Below are positions 50,551 through 59,247 of a stretch of DNA of 64,000 nucleotides, piece by piece. The stretch comes from Methylobacterium sp. CB376 (GTDB lineage: Bacteria > Pseudomonadota > Alphaproteobacteria > Rhizobiales > Beijerinckiaceae): assembly GCF_029714205.1 (NCBI RefSeq), contig NZ_CP121648.1, forward strand, positions 3,738,001 through 3,802,000, in the 5' to 3' direction. Position numbers and translations under genes: made by a program. The notes below the pieces were generated by a model. That model made no database searches, was not told the origin of the DNA, and was given only the letters and a program-made list of their open reading frames with translations. The stretch's first letter is position 1. Each line of letters begins with the position of its first letter.

Positions 50551-51879
50551 TCACCTCTGCGCGTCGAGCAGCGGCGACCAGGTCGGGTCCGAGGCGTAGG
50601 ACGGGGTCGGCACCGGCTGCTCCACCCGGCCGGTGACGTCGACCATGTAGAGCTTGCCGCCCGCCTGCCCGCCCGGATCGCGGAAGAACATCACGTATTG
50701 GCCGTTCGGCGCCCAGGTCGGCCCCTCGTTGTGGAAGCCCTCCGTCAGCACCCGCTCGCCGGAGCCGTCCGGCTTCATGATGCAGATCGCGAAGGAGCCT
50801 CGCCGCTGGCGCGTGAAGGCGATGTAGTCGCCCCGCGGCGACCAGGCCGGCTGCGAGGCCGAGCCGTCGCCGAAGGAGATCCGGCGCGGATTCGAGCCGT
50901 CCGCCCCCATCACGTAGATCTGCTGCTGGCCGCCGCGGTCGGATTCGAACACGATCTCGCGCCCGTCCGGCGAGAAGGACGGCGAGGTGTCGATGGCGTT
51001 GGCGTTGGTGATCCGGGTCTGCGCCTTGCTGGCGAGGTCCATCACGTAGATGCTGGCGTTGCCGCCGTCCTGGTCGCTCATCACGATCCGCCGGCCGTCC
51101 GGCGAGAACCGGGGGCTCGTGCTCATCTCGGCGTGGGTCGGGATCACCTGGCGGGCGCCGGTCTCCAGGTTGATGACCTGGACCCGCGGCTGCTGGCCGG
51201 TGGTCTGCGACATGTAGGTGATGTCCTGCGTCGCCGGCGAGTAGCGCGGCGCCACCACGGCGGCCTCGCCGCTCGTCAGGTAGCGCACGTTCGCGCCGTC
51301 CTGGTCCATGATCGCGAGCCGCTTGCGGCGGCGCTCCTTGGAGCCGGACTCGTCCACGAAGGCCACCCGCGTGTCGAAGAAGCCGCCGATCCCGGTGATC
51401 TTCGTGTAGACGGCGTCCGAGATCAGGTGGCCCATGCGGCGGGAATTGCCGGAGCCGCCCGCATATTGCTGGCCGATCATCTGCTGGCCCGAGAGCACGT
51501 CCCAGAGCCGGAACTCGGCCTTGACGCCGCCCGAGGCGTCGCGCGTGACCCGGCCCGTGACCAGGCCCTGCGCCCCCGCCTCCTTCCAGGCGGCGAAGTT
51601 CGGCGCCGCGTCGAAATTCGGCGTCTCGGGGAAGCGCGCCCTGTCGATCGGCACGAAGTAGCCGGAGCGCTTCAGGTTGTTGGCGACGATGCCGGAGACG
51701 AGCGGCGCCAGCGACGGGTCGCCGGCGAAATCCGCCACCGCGATCGGCATCGGCTGGAAGGCGCCGCCCGACCCGACGCGCAGGTTGAGCTGCGCCGCGG
51801 CCGGACCGGTCAGCACGAGGAACAGCCACAGCACGGGAGCCAGCGCGTGCGGCCATCGCGAGAGGAGGCGAGGAAGCAT
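50551..51879 (-). CDS. tolB: Tol-Pal system beta-propeller protein TolB, 442 aa
   Basis: The ATG at 51879 gives a signal peptide (MLPRLLSRWPHALAPVLWLF, ending TGPAAAQ). The N-terminal domain (about 35-170) has FQPMPIAVADFAGDPSLAPL, and the six-bladed propeller shows repeated SPDGR and PAWSPRGDYIAF blocks such as TSPRFSPDGRRIVMSDQDGG. TolB is periplasmic and links TolA and Pal for outer-membrane constriction at division. It lies 125 bp after tolA on the same strand. No pal gene follows. Confidence 0.95.
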   Translation of the reverse strand: MLPRLLSRWPHALAPVLWLFLVLTGPAAAQLNLRVGSGGAFQPMPIAVADFAGDPSLAPLVSGIVANNLKRSGYFVPIDRARFPETPNFDAAPNFAAWKEAGAQGLVTGRVTRDASGGVKAEFRLWDVLSGQQMIGQQYAGGSGNSRRMGHLISDAVYTKITGIGGFFDTRVAFVDESGSKERRRKRLAIMDQDGANVRYLTSGEAAVVAPRYSPATQDITYMSQTTGQQPRVQVINLETGARQVIPTHAEMSTSPRFSPDGRRIVMSDQDGGNASIYVMDLASKAQTRITNANAIDTSPSFSPDGREIVFESDRGGQQQIYVMGADGSNPRRISFGDGSASQPAWSPRGDYIAFTRQRRGSFAICIMKPDGSGERVLTEGFHNEGPTWAPNGQYVMFFRDPGGQAGGKLYMVDVTGRVEQPVPTPSYASDPTWSPLLDAQR

Positions 51880-52004
51880 GGGGCGTGTGTCCGTCAGGAT
51901 GTCGAAGGATGCAGGATGGCGGTGGGGGCGGAGCGGCGAGGTCCCCCTCCCGCGCGGGAGAGGAGCCCGGCGCGCGATCCTGCCGGGGTCATCGCGTCGT
52001 CGGC

Positions 52005-53399
52005 TCAGGCCCGCGGCAGCTCGAACTCCGCGTTGATCACGCGCCAATCACTGTAGAAGGGCGCGAACTGGGAGGGGATGCGGTAGGGGGCGCAGCGGCG
52101 CACCGCGCGCACGGCCGCCTCAGCGATCGAGCGGTCGACCGCGCTGCCCCCGGCCCGCAGGATGCGCGGCTCGGCCCCGAGCGACCCGTCCGGATTGAGC
52201 CGGATGTCGAGCTGCGGCAGCACCACGCCCTGGGCGGCGCCGGGCGGGGCCGAGTAGCAGCGCTCGATCTGCTGCTGCAGCAGGCCGACCAGGGCGTCGC
52301 GCTGGCTCGGGCTGAGCCGGGCCGCGCTCCCCGAGGCGGTGCCGAGGGCCGCCGTGCGCTGGACCTCGCGGCCGGTGGCGCCGCTCGCCTGGGCGGGGGC
52401 GCGGGTGGCCAGCATGTCGCGGATCGAGCCGGCATTGAACTGGTTGGCGAGTTCGGCCTGCCGGCGCGCCTTCGCCTCGGCCGCCGCCTTGGCTTTCGCC
52501 TCCGCGACCGCCTTGGCGCGGGCCGCGTCGGCCTTGGCCTTGGCCTCCGCGGCCGCCTTGGCCTCCGCGGCCGCCTTGGCCTCAGCCGCCGCCTTGGCCT
52601 CCGCGGCGGCCTTCGCCTTCGCTTCCGCCCGGGCTTCCGCCTCCGCCTCGGCCTTGGCCTCCGCCTCGGCCTTGGCCCGGGCCTCGGCCTGCGCCTTGGC
52701 CTCGGCGCGGGCCTTCTCCGCCCGCGCCTTCTCGGCCCGGGCCTTCTCCTGCGCGGCCTTCTCCTTCGCCTCGGCCTCCTCGCGGGCGATCAGCTCCGCC
52801 AGTTCCTCGCGGCGGGCCGCTTCGGCCTTCGCCTTCGCCTCGGCCTGCGCCTTCTCGGCGGCCCTCGCGGCGGCGGCTTTCGCGGCCTCGGCGGCGGCCT
52901 TGGCGGCCTCGGCGCGGGCCGCCCGGGCGGCTTCGGCCTTGGCCGCTTCCGCTCTGGCGGCCTCCGCCTTCGCGGCCTCGGCCCGCGCCTGCTCGCGCGC
53001 CTCGCTGTCGTCGGGGCGCGTCGGCGGCAGGGGCGCGGGCGGCTCCAGGGCCGGCCGCAGCGGCGGCAGGACCGGCTCCTCGGCATTCGCCACCCTCATC
53101 TCGGGCGGGCGGGTCGGCGGGGTCGGCACGTCGGTCTTGGCCTCGCCGGGATCCTTCTCGATCGCCTTGTCGGCGACGCGGTCGGCGCGCGGGGCCTTCG
53201 CGGGCGCGTCGCCCTCCGGCCGGCCGCGCGTGAGTTCCGAGAACTCGTTCTCGGTGATGACCTCGACGGGCACGCCCTCCTCGGCCCGCGGCAGCTCGTG
53301 GGCCGCCGCGGCGTAGAGCGCGGCGCCGAGCAGGGCCACGTGAATCAGCCCCGAGATCCAGATTCCGGGCTCGGACCGCTTGAGGGAGGGCAGGCCCAT
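52005..53399 (-). CDS. tolA: Cell envelope integrity protein TolA, 464 aa
   Basis: A single N-terminal membrane helix (about 12-32: ISGLIHVALLGAALYAAAA) anchors it. A long Ala/Glu/Lys coiled coil (about 125-310) follows, with AKAEAARAARAEAAKAAAEA runs. A compact C-terminal domain (about 355-464) has LVGLLQQQIERCYSAPPGAA and VVLPQLDIRLNPDGSLGAEP, the TonB-like TolA domain III. TolA spans the periplasm and transmits TolQR energy to TolB-Pal. Seven bases separate it from tolR, so the two are co-transcribed. Confidence 0.92.
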   Translation of the reverse strand: MGLPSLKRSEPGIWISGLIHVALLGAALYAAAAHELPRAEEGVPVEVITENEFSELTRGRPEGDAPAKAPRADRVADKAIEKDPGEAKTDVPTPPTRPPEMRVANAEEPVLPPLRPALEPPAPLPPTRPDDSEAREQARAEAAKAEAARAEAAKAEAARAARAEAAKAAAEAAKAAAARAAEKAQAEAKAKAEAARREELAELIAREEAEAKEKAAQEKARAEKARAEKARAEAKAQAEARAKAEAEAKAEAEAEARAEAKAKAAAEAKAAAEAKAAAEAKAAAEAKAKADAARAKAVAEAKAKAAAEAKARRQAELANQFNAGSIRDMLATRAPAQASGATGREVQRTAALGTASGSAARLSPSQRDALVGLLQQQIERCYSAPPGAAQGVVLPQLDIRLNPDGSLGAEPRILRAGGSAVDRSIAEAAVRAVRRCAPYRIPSQFAPFYSDWRVINAEFELPRA

Positions 53400-53406
53400 G
53401 CGGCGC

Positions 53407-53850
53407 CTATCGCTGGTCGGGCTCGGTGACGAGGGCGACCTTCTTGAAGCCGCCGCCCGTCACGATCGCCATCACCTGCGCGACCCGGCCGTAATCGACC
53501 CGCTTGTCGCCGCGCACGAAGACGCGCTCCTCGAACCCCTCCCGCGCCGTGGCGCTGAGGCGGGGCACGATGGCGTCGTCGGCGAGTTCCTCCTCGCCGA
53601 GGAAGACCTGGCCGGTCTGCCGGATCGAGAGGGTGACCGGCTTGGCGTCCGAGTTGAGCGGCGCGGCCTTGGTCTGCGGCAGATCGAGGGGCACGCCCAC
53701 CGTCATCATCGGCGCTGCCACCATGAAGATGATGAGCAGCACCAGCACGACGTCGATGAACGGCGTCATGTTGATCTCGTTGATGGCGCCGCCCCGCCGC
53801 CCGCGCCGGCGGCGCTTGCCGCCCTGTGCGGCTCCGGTGGCCATGCCCAT
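53407..53850 (-). CDS. tolR: Tol-Pal proton channel subunit TolR, 147 aa
   Basis: An ExbD/TolR protein: INEINMTPFIDVVLVLLIIF places the conserved Asp of the membrane helix at about residue 33, followed by MVAAPMMTVGVPLDLPQT and a periplasmic domain ending TEPDQR. With TolQ it forms the proton-driven stator. The N-terminus is basic (KRRRRGRRGG). It is 31 bp after tolQ. Confidence 0.95.
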   Translation of the reverse strand: MGMATGAAQGGKRRRRGRRGGAINEINMTPFIDVVLVLLIIFMVAAPMMTVGVPLDLPQTKAAPLNSDAKPVTLSIRQTGQVFLGEEELADDAIVPRLSATAREGFEERVFVRGDKRVDYGRVAQVMAIVTGGGFKKVALVTEPDQR

Positions 53851-53881
53851 GATCGTCGTCCCGGCTCGCGTGGGGAGGGGG

Positions 53882-54598
53882 TCAGGCGACGAGCGCGAGG
53901 CGCTCGTCGATCTGGCGCGACAGGATGGCGGAGAATTCGTCGGCGAAGCCTTCGAGGCGTCCCTGCAGCTTGCCCACCGAGGCCTGGAGCTTGTTGTAGG
54001 CGAGCACGGCCGGGATCGCCGCGAAGAGGCCGATCGCGGTGGCGAAGAGCGCCTCCGCGATGCCAGGCGCCACCACCGCCAGGCTGGTGTTCTTGGAGGC
54101 GGCGATCGACGTGAAGGCGGTCATGATGCCCCAGACGGTGCCGAACAGGCCGATATAGGGGCCGGCCGAGCCGATCGAGGCCAGGAAGAGCAGGCGCGAT
54201 TCGAAGCGCTCGACCTCCCGCTGGATGGTCACGTCGAGCACCTTGTCGATGCGCTGGCTCAGGCTCTGGATCGAGCGGCCCGAGCCCTCGAAGGAGCGCT
54301 TCCACTCGCGCATCGCCGCGACGAAGACCGCCGCGAGCCCGGTCGGCGCCTTGTCGTGGAAGGAGCGGTAGAGCTCCTCCAGCGAGCGGCCCGACCAGAA
54401 GGATTCCTCGAAGGCGTCCATCTCGGCCTTGGCACGGCGGAACAGCAGCGTCTTGTCGACGATGATGGCCCAGCACCAGACGGAGGCGCCGAGCAGCCCG
54501 AGCATCACCACCTTGACCACGACGTGCGCCTGCCAGAACAGGCCGAACAGGGTGATCTCGTGGACCGGAAGGGCCTGGACGGCATCGGCGGGGTTCAT
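53882..54598 (-). CDS. tolQ: Tol-Pal proton channel subunit TolQ, 238 aa
   Basis: A MotA/TolQ/ExbB protein with membrane helices at about 22-45, 140-162 and 178-200. Motifs LASIGSAGPYIGLFGTVWGI and APGIAEALFATAIGLFAAIP are family-typical. It opens the tolQRAB operon. No ybgC is directly upstream; a terminator-free gap and plsC follow. Confidence 0.95.
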   Translation of the reverse strand: MNPADAVQALPVHEITLFGLFWQAHVVVKVVMLGLLGASVWCWAIIVDKTLLFRRAKAEMDAFEESFWSGRSLEELYRSFHDKAPTGLAAVFVAAMREWKRSFEGSGRSIQSLSQRIDKVLDVTIQREVERFESRLLFLASIGSAGPYIGLFGTVWGIMTAFTSIAASKNTSLAVVAPGIAEALFATAIGLFAAIPAVLAYNKLQASVGKLQGRLEGFADEFSAILSRQIDERLALVA

Positions 54599-54775
54599 GC
54601 AATCGTCCTCACGTCCCGGGCGGCGGATCCAGCCCCTGGTGCGTCCTCGGATTGAGCGGTTTGACGTTCGATCGCGCTCGAATCTGTCGAAAGTAAGGGA
54701 AGCGGGCCGGCTCCGGCCGCTGCCGGGGCCAGTTAAGGGGCGGTCAGGGTTAAGGTTTGGTTGAGGCCGCCGGCC

Positions 54776-55672
54776 TCAGCCGGCCGCCCGGAGGGCCGCG
54801 GGCGCCGCTTCGGGCGCCGGCGAGGCCCCGGCGGAGCGCGCCGGCGGCGCGGCGGGGAACGGCGCGCGGCCCGTCACGGACTCCTGCAGCGACCGGCGCA
54901 CGGCGTCCTGCGCGAGCGCGGTGGCGGCCTTGCGGTCGCTGCCGGTGGCGAAGGCGACCGGCTCGGCCCAGACCACCTCGACGTCGATCGGCCCGCGTTC
55001 CAGGAACAGCGCGAGGTGCGGCGCGAGGTCCATGTCGCCGTACCACGCGATCTCCGGCCGCTCCCGCCGGGTGAGCGGCAGGCCGTGGCGCGCCGTGTAG
55101 GCGATGCAGAGGGGCTGCAGCCGCACTTGGTCGAGGCCGCCCTCGGTCAGGGCCGCCCGCGCCGCCCCGACCAGCGAGGTGCGGAAGGGCAGGAGGCGGT
55201 TGCCGTCGCCGGTCGTGCCCTCGGCGAACAGCACCACCGTCTCCCCGGCCGAGAGCCGGCGGCTGAGCTCGGTGTTGACCACCGCCGTGTGGCGCTTGCG
55301 GGCGCGGTCGATGAAGACCGTGCGCTGCATCCGCGCCATGAAGCCGATCACCGGCCAGCCGGCGATCTCGGACTTGGCCACGAAGGAGAGCGGCCGCAGG
55401 GCGCCGAGGACCAGGATGTCGAGCCAGGAGATGTGGTTGGCGAGCACCAGGGTCGCCTCGCCCGGGGCGGGCGGCGTGCCGGAGACCCGCACCCGCACCT
55501 GGAACAGGGCGAGGAACAGGCGGTGCAGGAGGAGGGGCGCGAGCCCCGCCGCCCGCCCGCCCCGCCGCAGGGCGAGGAGGTGCGGGCCGATCAGCAGCAG
55601 GAAGGCGCCCGCGTAGACGACGAGGCGCAGCCCCGTCTTCGCGTGGCGGGCGACGCGGGCCGGGGCGATCAC
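54776..55672 (-). CDS. plsC: 1-acyl-sn-glycerol-3-phosphate acyltransferase, 298 aa
   Basis: The HX4D motif is NHISWLD (His80, Asp85) and the second block LFAEGTTGDGNRL (Glu151-Thr153), typical of PlsC. An N-terminal membrane helix (about 14-34) is present. It acylates lysophosphatidate to phosphatidate at the inner membrane. The C-terminal extension (about 250-298) is Pro/Ala-rich and not conserved. Its ATG overlaps the stop of rimI by four bases (ATGA), so they are coupled. Confidence 0.9.
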   Translation of the reverse strand: MIAPARVARHAKTGLRLVVYAGAFLLLIGPHLLALRRGGRAAGLAPLLLHRLFLALFQVRVRVSGTPPAPGEATLVLANHISWLDILVLGALRPLSFVAKSEIAGWPVIGFMARMQRTVFIDRARKRHTAVVNTELSRRLSAGETVVLFAEGTTGDGNRLLPFRTSLVGAARAALTEGGLDQVRLQPLCIAYTARHGLPLTRRERPEIAWYGDMDLAPHLALFLERGPIDVEVVWAEPVAFATGSDRKAATALAQDAVRRSLQESVTGRAPFPAAPPARSAGASPAPEAAPAALRAAG

Positions 55673-56151
55673 GCGAGGCTCGCCCGCATGGTCACGGCCG
55701 CGGCCCGGCTTCCGTCCGGGCGGGTGTAGTAGGCGGCGCGGCGGCCGGTCTCGACGAAGCCGAGGCGGCGATACAGGGCGAGCGCCGCCGCGTTGCCGTC
55801 GTCGACCTCCAGGTGGACGACGCGCACCCCCGCATCGGCGAGGGCCCGCAGGTGCGCGGCGAGCAGGGTGCGGCCGAGCCCCGCGCCCCGGGAGGCGGGG
55901 CCGATCACGACCGTGAGGATCTCGGCCTCGTCGAGGACGATCCGCGACAGCGCGAAGCCCGAGAGCCGCCCGCCCTGCATGAGCCCGTGGGCGACGTGCC
56001 CGCGCTCGCAGAGCATCTGCTCGAATTCGTGGACCTCCCAGGGCCGCGCGAAGCCGGTGGCGTGAAGGGCGGCGAGGTCGGGGGCGTGCTCGGCGGAGAC
56101 GAGCGGCGCCACGTGGGGCGGAGGCGGCGGGGAGAGGAAGGGGATCCGCAT
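55669..56151 (-). CDS. rimI: Ribosomal-protein-alanine N-acetyltransferase RimI-like, 160 aa
   Basis: A GNAT fold: HAPDLAALHATGFARPWEVH, then LTVVIGPASRGAGLGRTLLA as the acetyl-CoA loop (RGAGLG) and VVHLEVDDGNAAALALYRRL, followed by GFVETGRRAAYYTRPDGSRA. RimI acetylates the N-terminus of ribosomal protein S18. Its usual neighbour tsaB lies upstream on the same strand, as in many genomes, but here a 360-bp insert of repeats separates them. Confidence 0.88.
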   Translation of the reverse strand: MRIPFLSPPPPPHVAPLVSAEHAPDLAALHATGFARPWEVHEFEQMLCERGHVAHGLMQGGRLSGFALSRIVLDEAEILTVVIGPASRGAGLGRTLLAAHLRALADAGVRVVHLEVDDGNAAALALYRRLGFVETGRRAAYYTRPDGSRAAAVTMRASLA

Positions 56152-56157
56152 CGGCCT

Positions 56158-56302
56158 AGAGGCTGTGATGGAGCTCGGACGGGCGTGACGTCGCGTCGGC
56201 GACGTCCGGCCCGCCGGGAGGCCCGCTTCCGGCTGCTCTCGGCCCCTGCCCGGCGCTCAACCCGGGCCCGCACAACACCTGTCTGCGCTCCATCACAGCC
56301 TC
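56158..56302. mobile_element. MITE-like element with 17-bp perfect terminal repeats
   Basis: AGAGGCTGTGATGGAGC (56158-56174) is inverted as GCTCCATCACAGCCTCT (56286-56302). The 145-bp unit encodes no protein and also contains an internal palindrome around CGTCGGCGACGTC. No clear target duplication was found. It lies between rimI and tsaB. Confidence 0.65.
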
Positions 56303-56414
56303 TCAGCATCATTCCGCCGGCCGGGACCGGCCGGTGCCGAAGCGGTCACCGCTTCGGCGGCGAAAATCGATGCGAAACCAAGAGACCAAGCGGAAGTGCC
56401 CCTTGCAAGTCTGC

Positions 56415-56513
56415 CTAGAGCATTTTCCGACGAAGTGGATGCCGGTTCGTCGCGGAAAATGCGGCAAGATCTAGAGCGGCACCCGGTTGCAACGTGATCG
56501 GGTGCCGCTCTAG
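56415..56513 (+). repeat. Two-hairpin intergenic repeat, copy 2
   Basis: Two adjacent hairpins, CATTTTCCGACGAA with TTCGTCGCGGAAAATG and GAGCGGCACCCG with CGGGTGCCGCTC. It matches 36886-36992. Its last bases CTAG overlap the tsaB stop codon. Confidence 0.85.
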
Positions 56514-57205
56514 CGCCGAGGCAGGCGGGCGTGGTCCTGGGGCTGCGCGTCCGGCCCGCGGAGATAGAGGGGGCGCGGCAGCGCGTGCTCCGGATCGGCG
56601 ACGAGGCCGAGCGAGGCGACCCAGGCGATCTCCGGGGCGATGTGCCCCTCCGGCACGACCGCCCGGCCGCCCGCCGCGTTGGCGGCCGCCGCGAGGGCGG
56701 GCGCCGCCGAGCCGGCGAGCGCCGCCGGGCCGACCAGGTGCTGCGCCGCCTCGGCGGCCGGGATCAGGGCCGGCGGCACCACGATGCCGCCGTCCGGGCT
56801 CAGGGCCTGGAAGTAGACCTGGCCGTGGCGGGCGTCGATCGCGGCGGCGAGGAGGTAGCCCTGGCCGAGGAAATCCTCGGGCGAGGCGAGGAGCGGCGCC
56901 AGCAGGGCCGAGAGCGTGGTGACGCCGACCACCGGCACCCCGCAGGCGAGGCCCACCGCCCGCGCCGCCGCGAGCCCGACGCGCAGGCCCGTATAGCTGC
57001 CCGGGCCGACCGTGACGGCGACCCGGTCGAGGCTCGCGAAGCCGCCCTCGACCCGGGCCACCACCCGCTCGACCAGGGGCAGCAGCGCCTCGGCATGGCC
57101 GCGCAGCAGCGCGAGGCTCTCCTGCGCCAGGGGCTCGGCCTCCTCGTCCGAGGAGATGCAGGCCGCGCAGGTTTCGAGCGCCGTGTCGATGGCCAGGATA
57201 CGCAA
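56510..57205 (-). CDS. tsaB: tRNA threonylcarbamoyladenosine biosynthesis protein TsaB, 231 aa
   Basis: The start MRILAIDTALETCAACISSD and VGPGSYTGLRVGLAAARAVG are the TsaB signature of this ASKHA-fold protein. It works with TsaD and TsaE to make t6A37 in ANN-decoding tRNAs. The TAG stop is supplied by the neighbouring repeat, so the last few residues (RLPRR) may differ from relatives. It is upstream of rimI on the same strand. Confidence 0.92.
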   Translation of the reverse strand: MRILAIDTALETCAACISSDEEAEPLAQESLALLRGHAEALLPLVERVVARVEGGFASLDRVAVTVGPGSYTGLRVGLAAARAVGLACGVPVVGVTTLSALLAPLLASPEDFLGQGYLLAAAIDARHGQVYFQALSPDGGIVVPPALIPAAEAAQHLVGPAALAGSAAPALAAAANAAGGRAVVPEGHIAPEIAWVASLGLVADPEHALPRPLYLRGPDAQPQDHARLPRR

Positions 57206-57319
57206 GGATCGCCGACTCCGCTGCCGGGCGCGGCCCTTCCGCCGCCCGACGTTGCGCGCACACTCTACCTCATGCGCCCGGCCCCGTCAGCGCGAAGCGT
57301 GGCCGCTGTGGACAGGGCC

Positions 57320-57883
57320 TCAGACGGCCTGGACCTCCCGCACCTCGGGCAGGAAGTGCCGGAACAGGTTCTGCACGCCCTGGCGCAGGGTGGCGGTGGA
57401 GGACGGGCAGCCCGAGCAGGCGCCCTTCATCTCCAGGTAGACGACGCCCTCCCGGTAGCCCCGGAAGGTGATGTCGCCGCCGTCGCCCGCCACCGCCGGG
57501 CGCACCCGGGTCTCGAGCAGGTCCTTGATGGTCGCGACCGTGTCGGCATCCGCCTCGGCGAAGAACTCCTCGGCGGGGGCCGCGGGCGCGGCGCCGGCGT
57601 CGAGCACGGGCGCTCCCGACAGGAAATGCTCCATGATGGCGCCGAGCACGGCCGGCTTCACCTGCGGCCATTCCGAACCGTCCTCGGCCTTGGTGACCGA
57701 GATGAAGTCGTGGCCGAAATAGACGCCGGCCACGCCCGGCACCGCGAAGAGGGCGCGGGCGAGGGGCGAGGGCGCCGCCTGGTCGGGGGAACGCGCCTCG
57801 AAGGTGCCGTCCGTGAGCACGACCTTCCCGGGCAGGAACTTCAGGGTGGCGGGGTTCGGCGTCGCTTCGGTCTGGATGAACAT
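57320..57883 (-). CDS. NifU-family iron-sulfur scaffold protein, 187 aa
   Basis: The N-terminal Nfu domain (MFIQTEATPNPATLKFLPGK, to about 90) is followed by a C-terminal NifU domain with VRPAVAGDGGDITFRGYREG and the cluster-binding MKGACSGCPSS (Cys156, Cys159). It transfers Fe-S clusters to target enzymes. The ATG at 57883 is chosen by homology. It is transcribed in the same direction as tsaB. Confidence 0.92.
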   Translation of the reverse strand: MFIQTEATPNPATLKFLPGKVVLTDGTFEARSPDQAAPSPLARALFAVPGVAGVYFGHDFISVTKAEDGSEWPQVKPAVLGAIMEHFLSGAPVLDAGAAPAAPAEEFFAEADADTVATIKDLLETRVRPAVAGDGGDITFRGYREGVVYLEMKGACSGCPSSTATLRQGVQNLFRHFLPEVREVQAV

Positions 57884-57990
57884 GCGGGTTCCTCGGGTTC
57901 TCAGCGCCGGTTCAAGGCCGGCCGGGAACGGCGCGTGGCGCCACGGCTGATGTGGACCCGGGCGGCGAAAACCGCAACGCCGAAGGGGCC

Positions 57991-58494
57991 TCAGCCGGCG
58001 AGCGCGGTGATCTCGGCCTCGGTCAGCGCCCCCGGCACGATCACCACGGGCACCGGGAAGGATCCGGCGGCCCGGCCGGCGATGCTCGCCACGAGCGGCC
58101 CCGGCCCGTCCGTGCCGGTCGCCGCGGCGAGGACCAGGAAACCGATATCCTCGTCCTCGCGGATCAGGCGCAGGATCTCGTCGGCGCGCTCGCCCGTGCG
58201 CACGAGGCATTCCGGATCGACCCCGGCGGCGTGGCGCGCGCCGGCCGCGAGGGCGTCGAGGCGCTCCCGGATCTCGGCCTCGGCCTCTTCCCGCATCGCG
58301 TCCCCGACGCCGAGCCACTCGAAACTCTCGGGCGGCTCGGCCACCGCCAGCATCACCACCCGGGCATTGAGCCGCGCGGCCCGCCGCACGGCGAAGTGCA
58401 GCGCGCGGTCGCATTCGGGCGTCCCGTCGACGAGGACCAGGAACTTGAGCCGGTGACCCGGCTCGAAGGACCGGCGCCGCTTGATCTCGGCCAT
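57991..58494 (-). CDS. Universal stress protein family, 167 aa
   Basis: The UspA fold is indicated by KFLVLVDGTPECDRALHFAV, ARVVMLAVAEPP and the nucleotide-binding-like LVLAAATGTDGPGPLVASIA, VPVVIVPGALTEAEI. It may bind ATP, although the usual GxxGxxxxxxGS is incomplete. It precedes the NifU-like gene in the same direction with a 107-bp gap. Confidence 0.85.
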   Translation of the reverse strand: MAEIKRRRSFEPGHRLKFLVLVDGTPECDRALHFAVRRAARLNARVVMLAVAEPPESFEWLGVGDAMREEAEAEIRERLDALAAGARHAAGVDPECLVRTGERADEILRLIREDEDIGFLVLAAATGTDGPGPLVASIAGRAAGSFPVPVVIVPGALTEAEITALAG

Positions 58495-58671
58495 GATAGG
58501 ACGCGCTCCGCCGCCCGGATGCTGCCGTCCCGCGGCCCGGGCCGCAAGGCCGCCTCACCCATCGACAAGGCCCGTGCCATCCTGTAGAGAGCCGGCCAAC
58601 TCACAACAGGACGCCGAAATCCTGCGTCGGACCGCATCCCGCGGCGAGGCGTGACGGCAGGAGCTTGACCC

Positions 58672-59067
58672 ATGAACATCATCCAGCAGCTTGAGCAGGA
58701 AGAGATCGCCAAGCTCAACAAGACCATTCCGGACTTCGAGCCGGGCGACACGGTCATCGTCAACGTCAAGGTGAAGGAAGGCGAGCGCACCCGCGTGCAG
58801 GCCTACGAGGGCGTCTGCATCGGCCGGTCCGGCTCGGGCCTCAACGAGAACTTCACCGTCCGCAAGATCTCGTACGGCGAGGGCGTCGAGCGCGTCTTCC
58901 CGATCTACTCGCCGATGATCGACTCGATCAAGGTGACCCGCCGCGGCAAGGTGCGTCGCGCCAAGCTCTACTACCTGCGCGACCGGCGCGGGAAGTCCGC
59001 CCGCATCGCCGAGCGGGCCGAGCGCGGCAGCGACAAGGGCAAGGCCGCGCCGGCCGCCGCCGAGTGA
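58672..59067 (+). CDS. rplS: 50S ribosomal protein L19, 131 aa
   Basis: The sequence [20 protein letters not shown], then [20 protein letters not shown] and [20 protein letters not shown] is L19 throughout, with a lysine/arginine-rich end [21 protein letters not shown] short Ala-rich tail follows, as in other Methylobacteriaceae. It is at the 30S-50S interface. AGGAGCTTGACCC precedes the ATG. It has its own terminator downstream. Confidence 0.97.
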   Translation: MNIIQQLEQEEIAKLNKTIPDFEPGDTVIVNVKVKEGERTRVQAYEGVCIGRSGSGLNENFTVRKISYGEGVERVFPIYSPMIDSIKVTRRGKVRRAKLYYLRDRRGKSARIAERAERGSDKGKAAPAAAE

Positions 59068-59098
59068 GCGCCCCGCGCCGCTGACGACCAGGACCCCT

Positions 59099-59121
59099 CC
59101 CCTCCCGGGCGAGGGGTTTTT
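59099..59121 (+). terminator. Rho-independent terminator of rplS
   Basis: CCCCTC (59099-59104) pairs with GAGGGG (59111-59116), followed by TTTTT. Confidence 0.85.
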
Positions 59122-59247
59122 CGTGTCGGGAGCGCGCCCGAGACCCGCCTCATGCCAGATCCGCTTGATCCCTTCGGCATGGCGGATGGGGGCTTCGCTC
59201 AAGCGCCGCGCGGGCTCCTGATCCGCTTGGATCGACCGGATCCCGGA

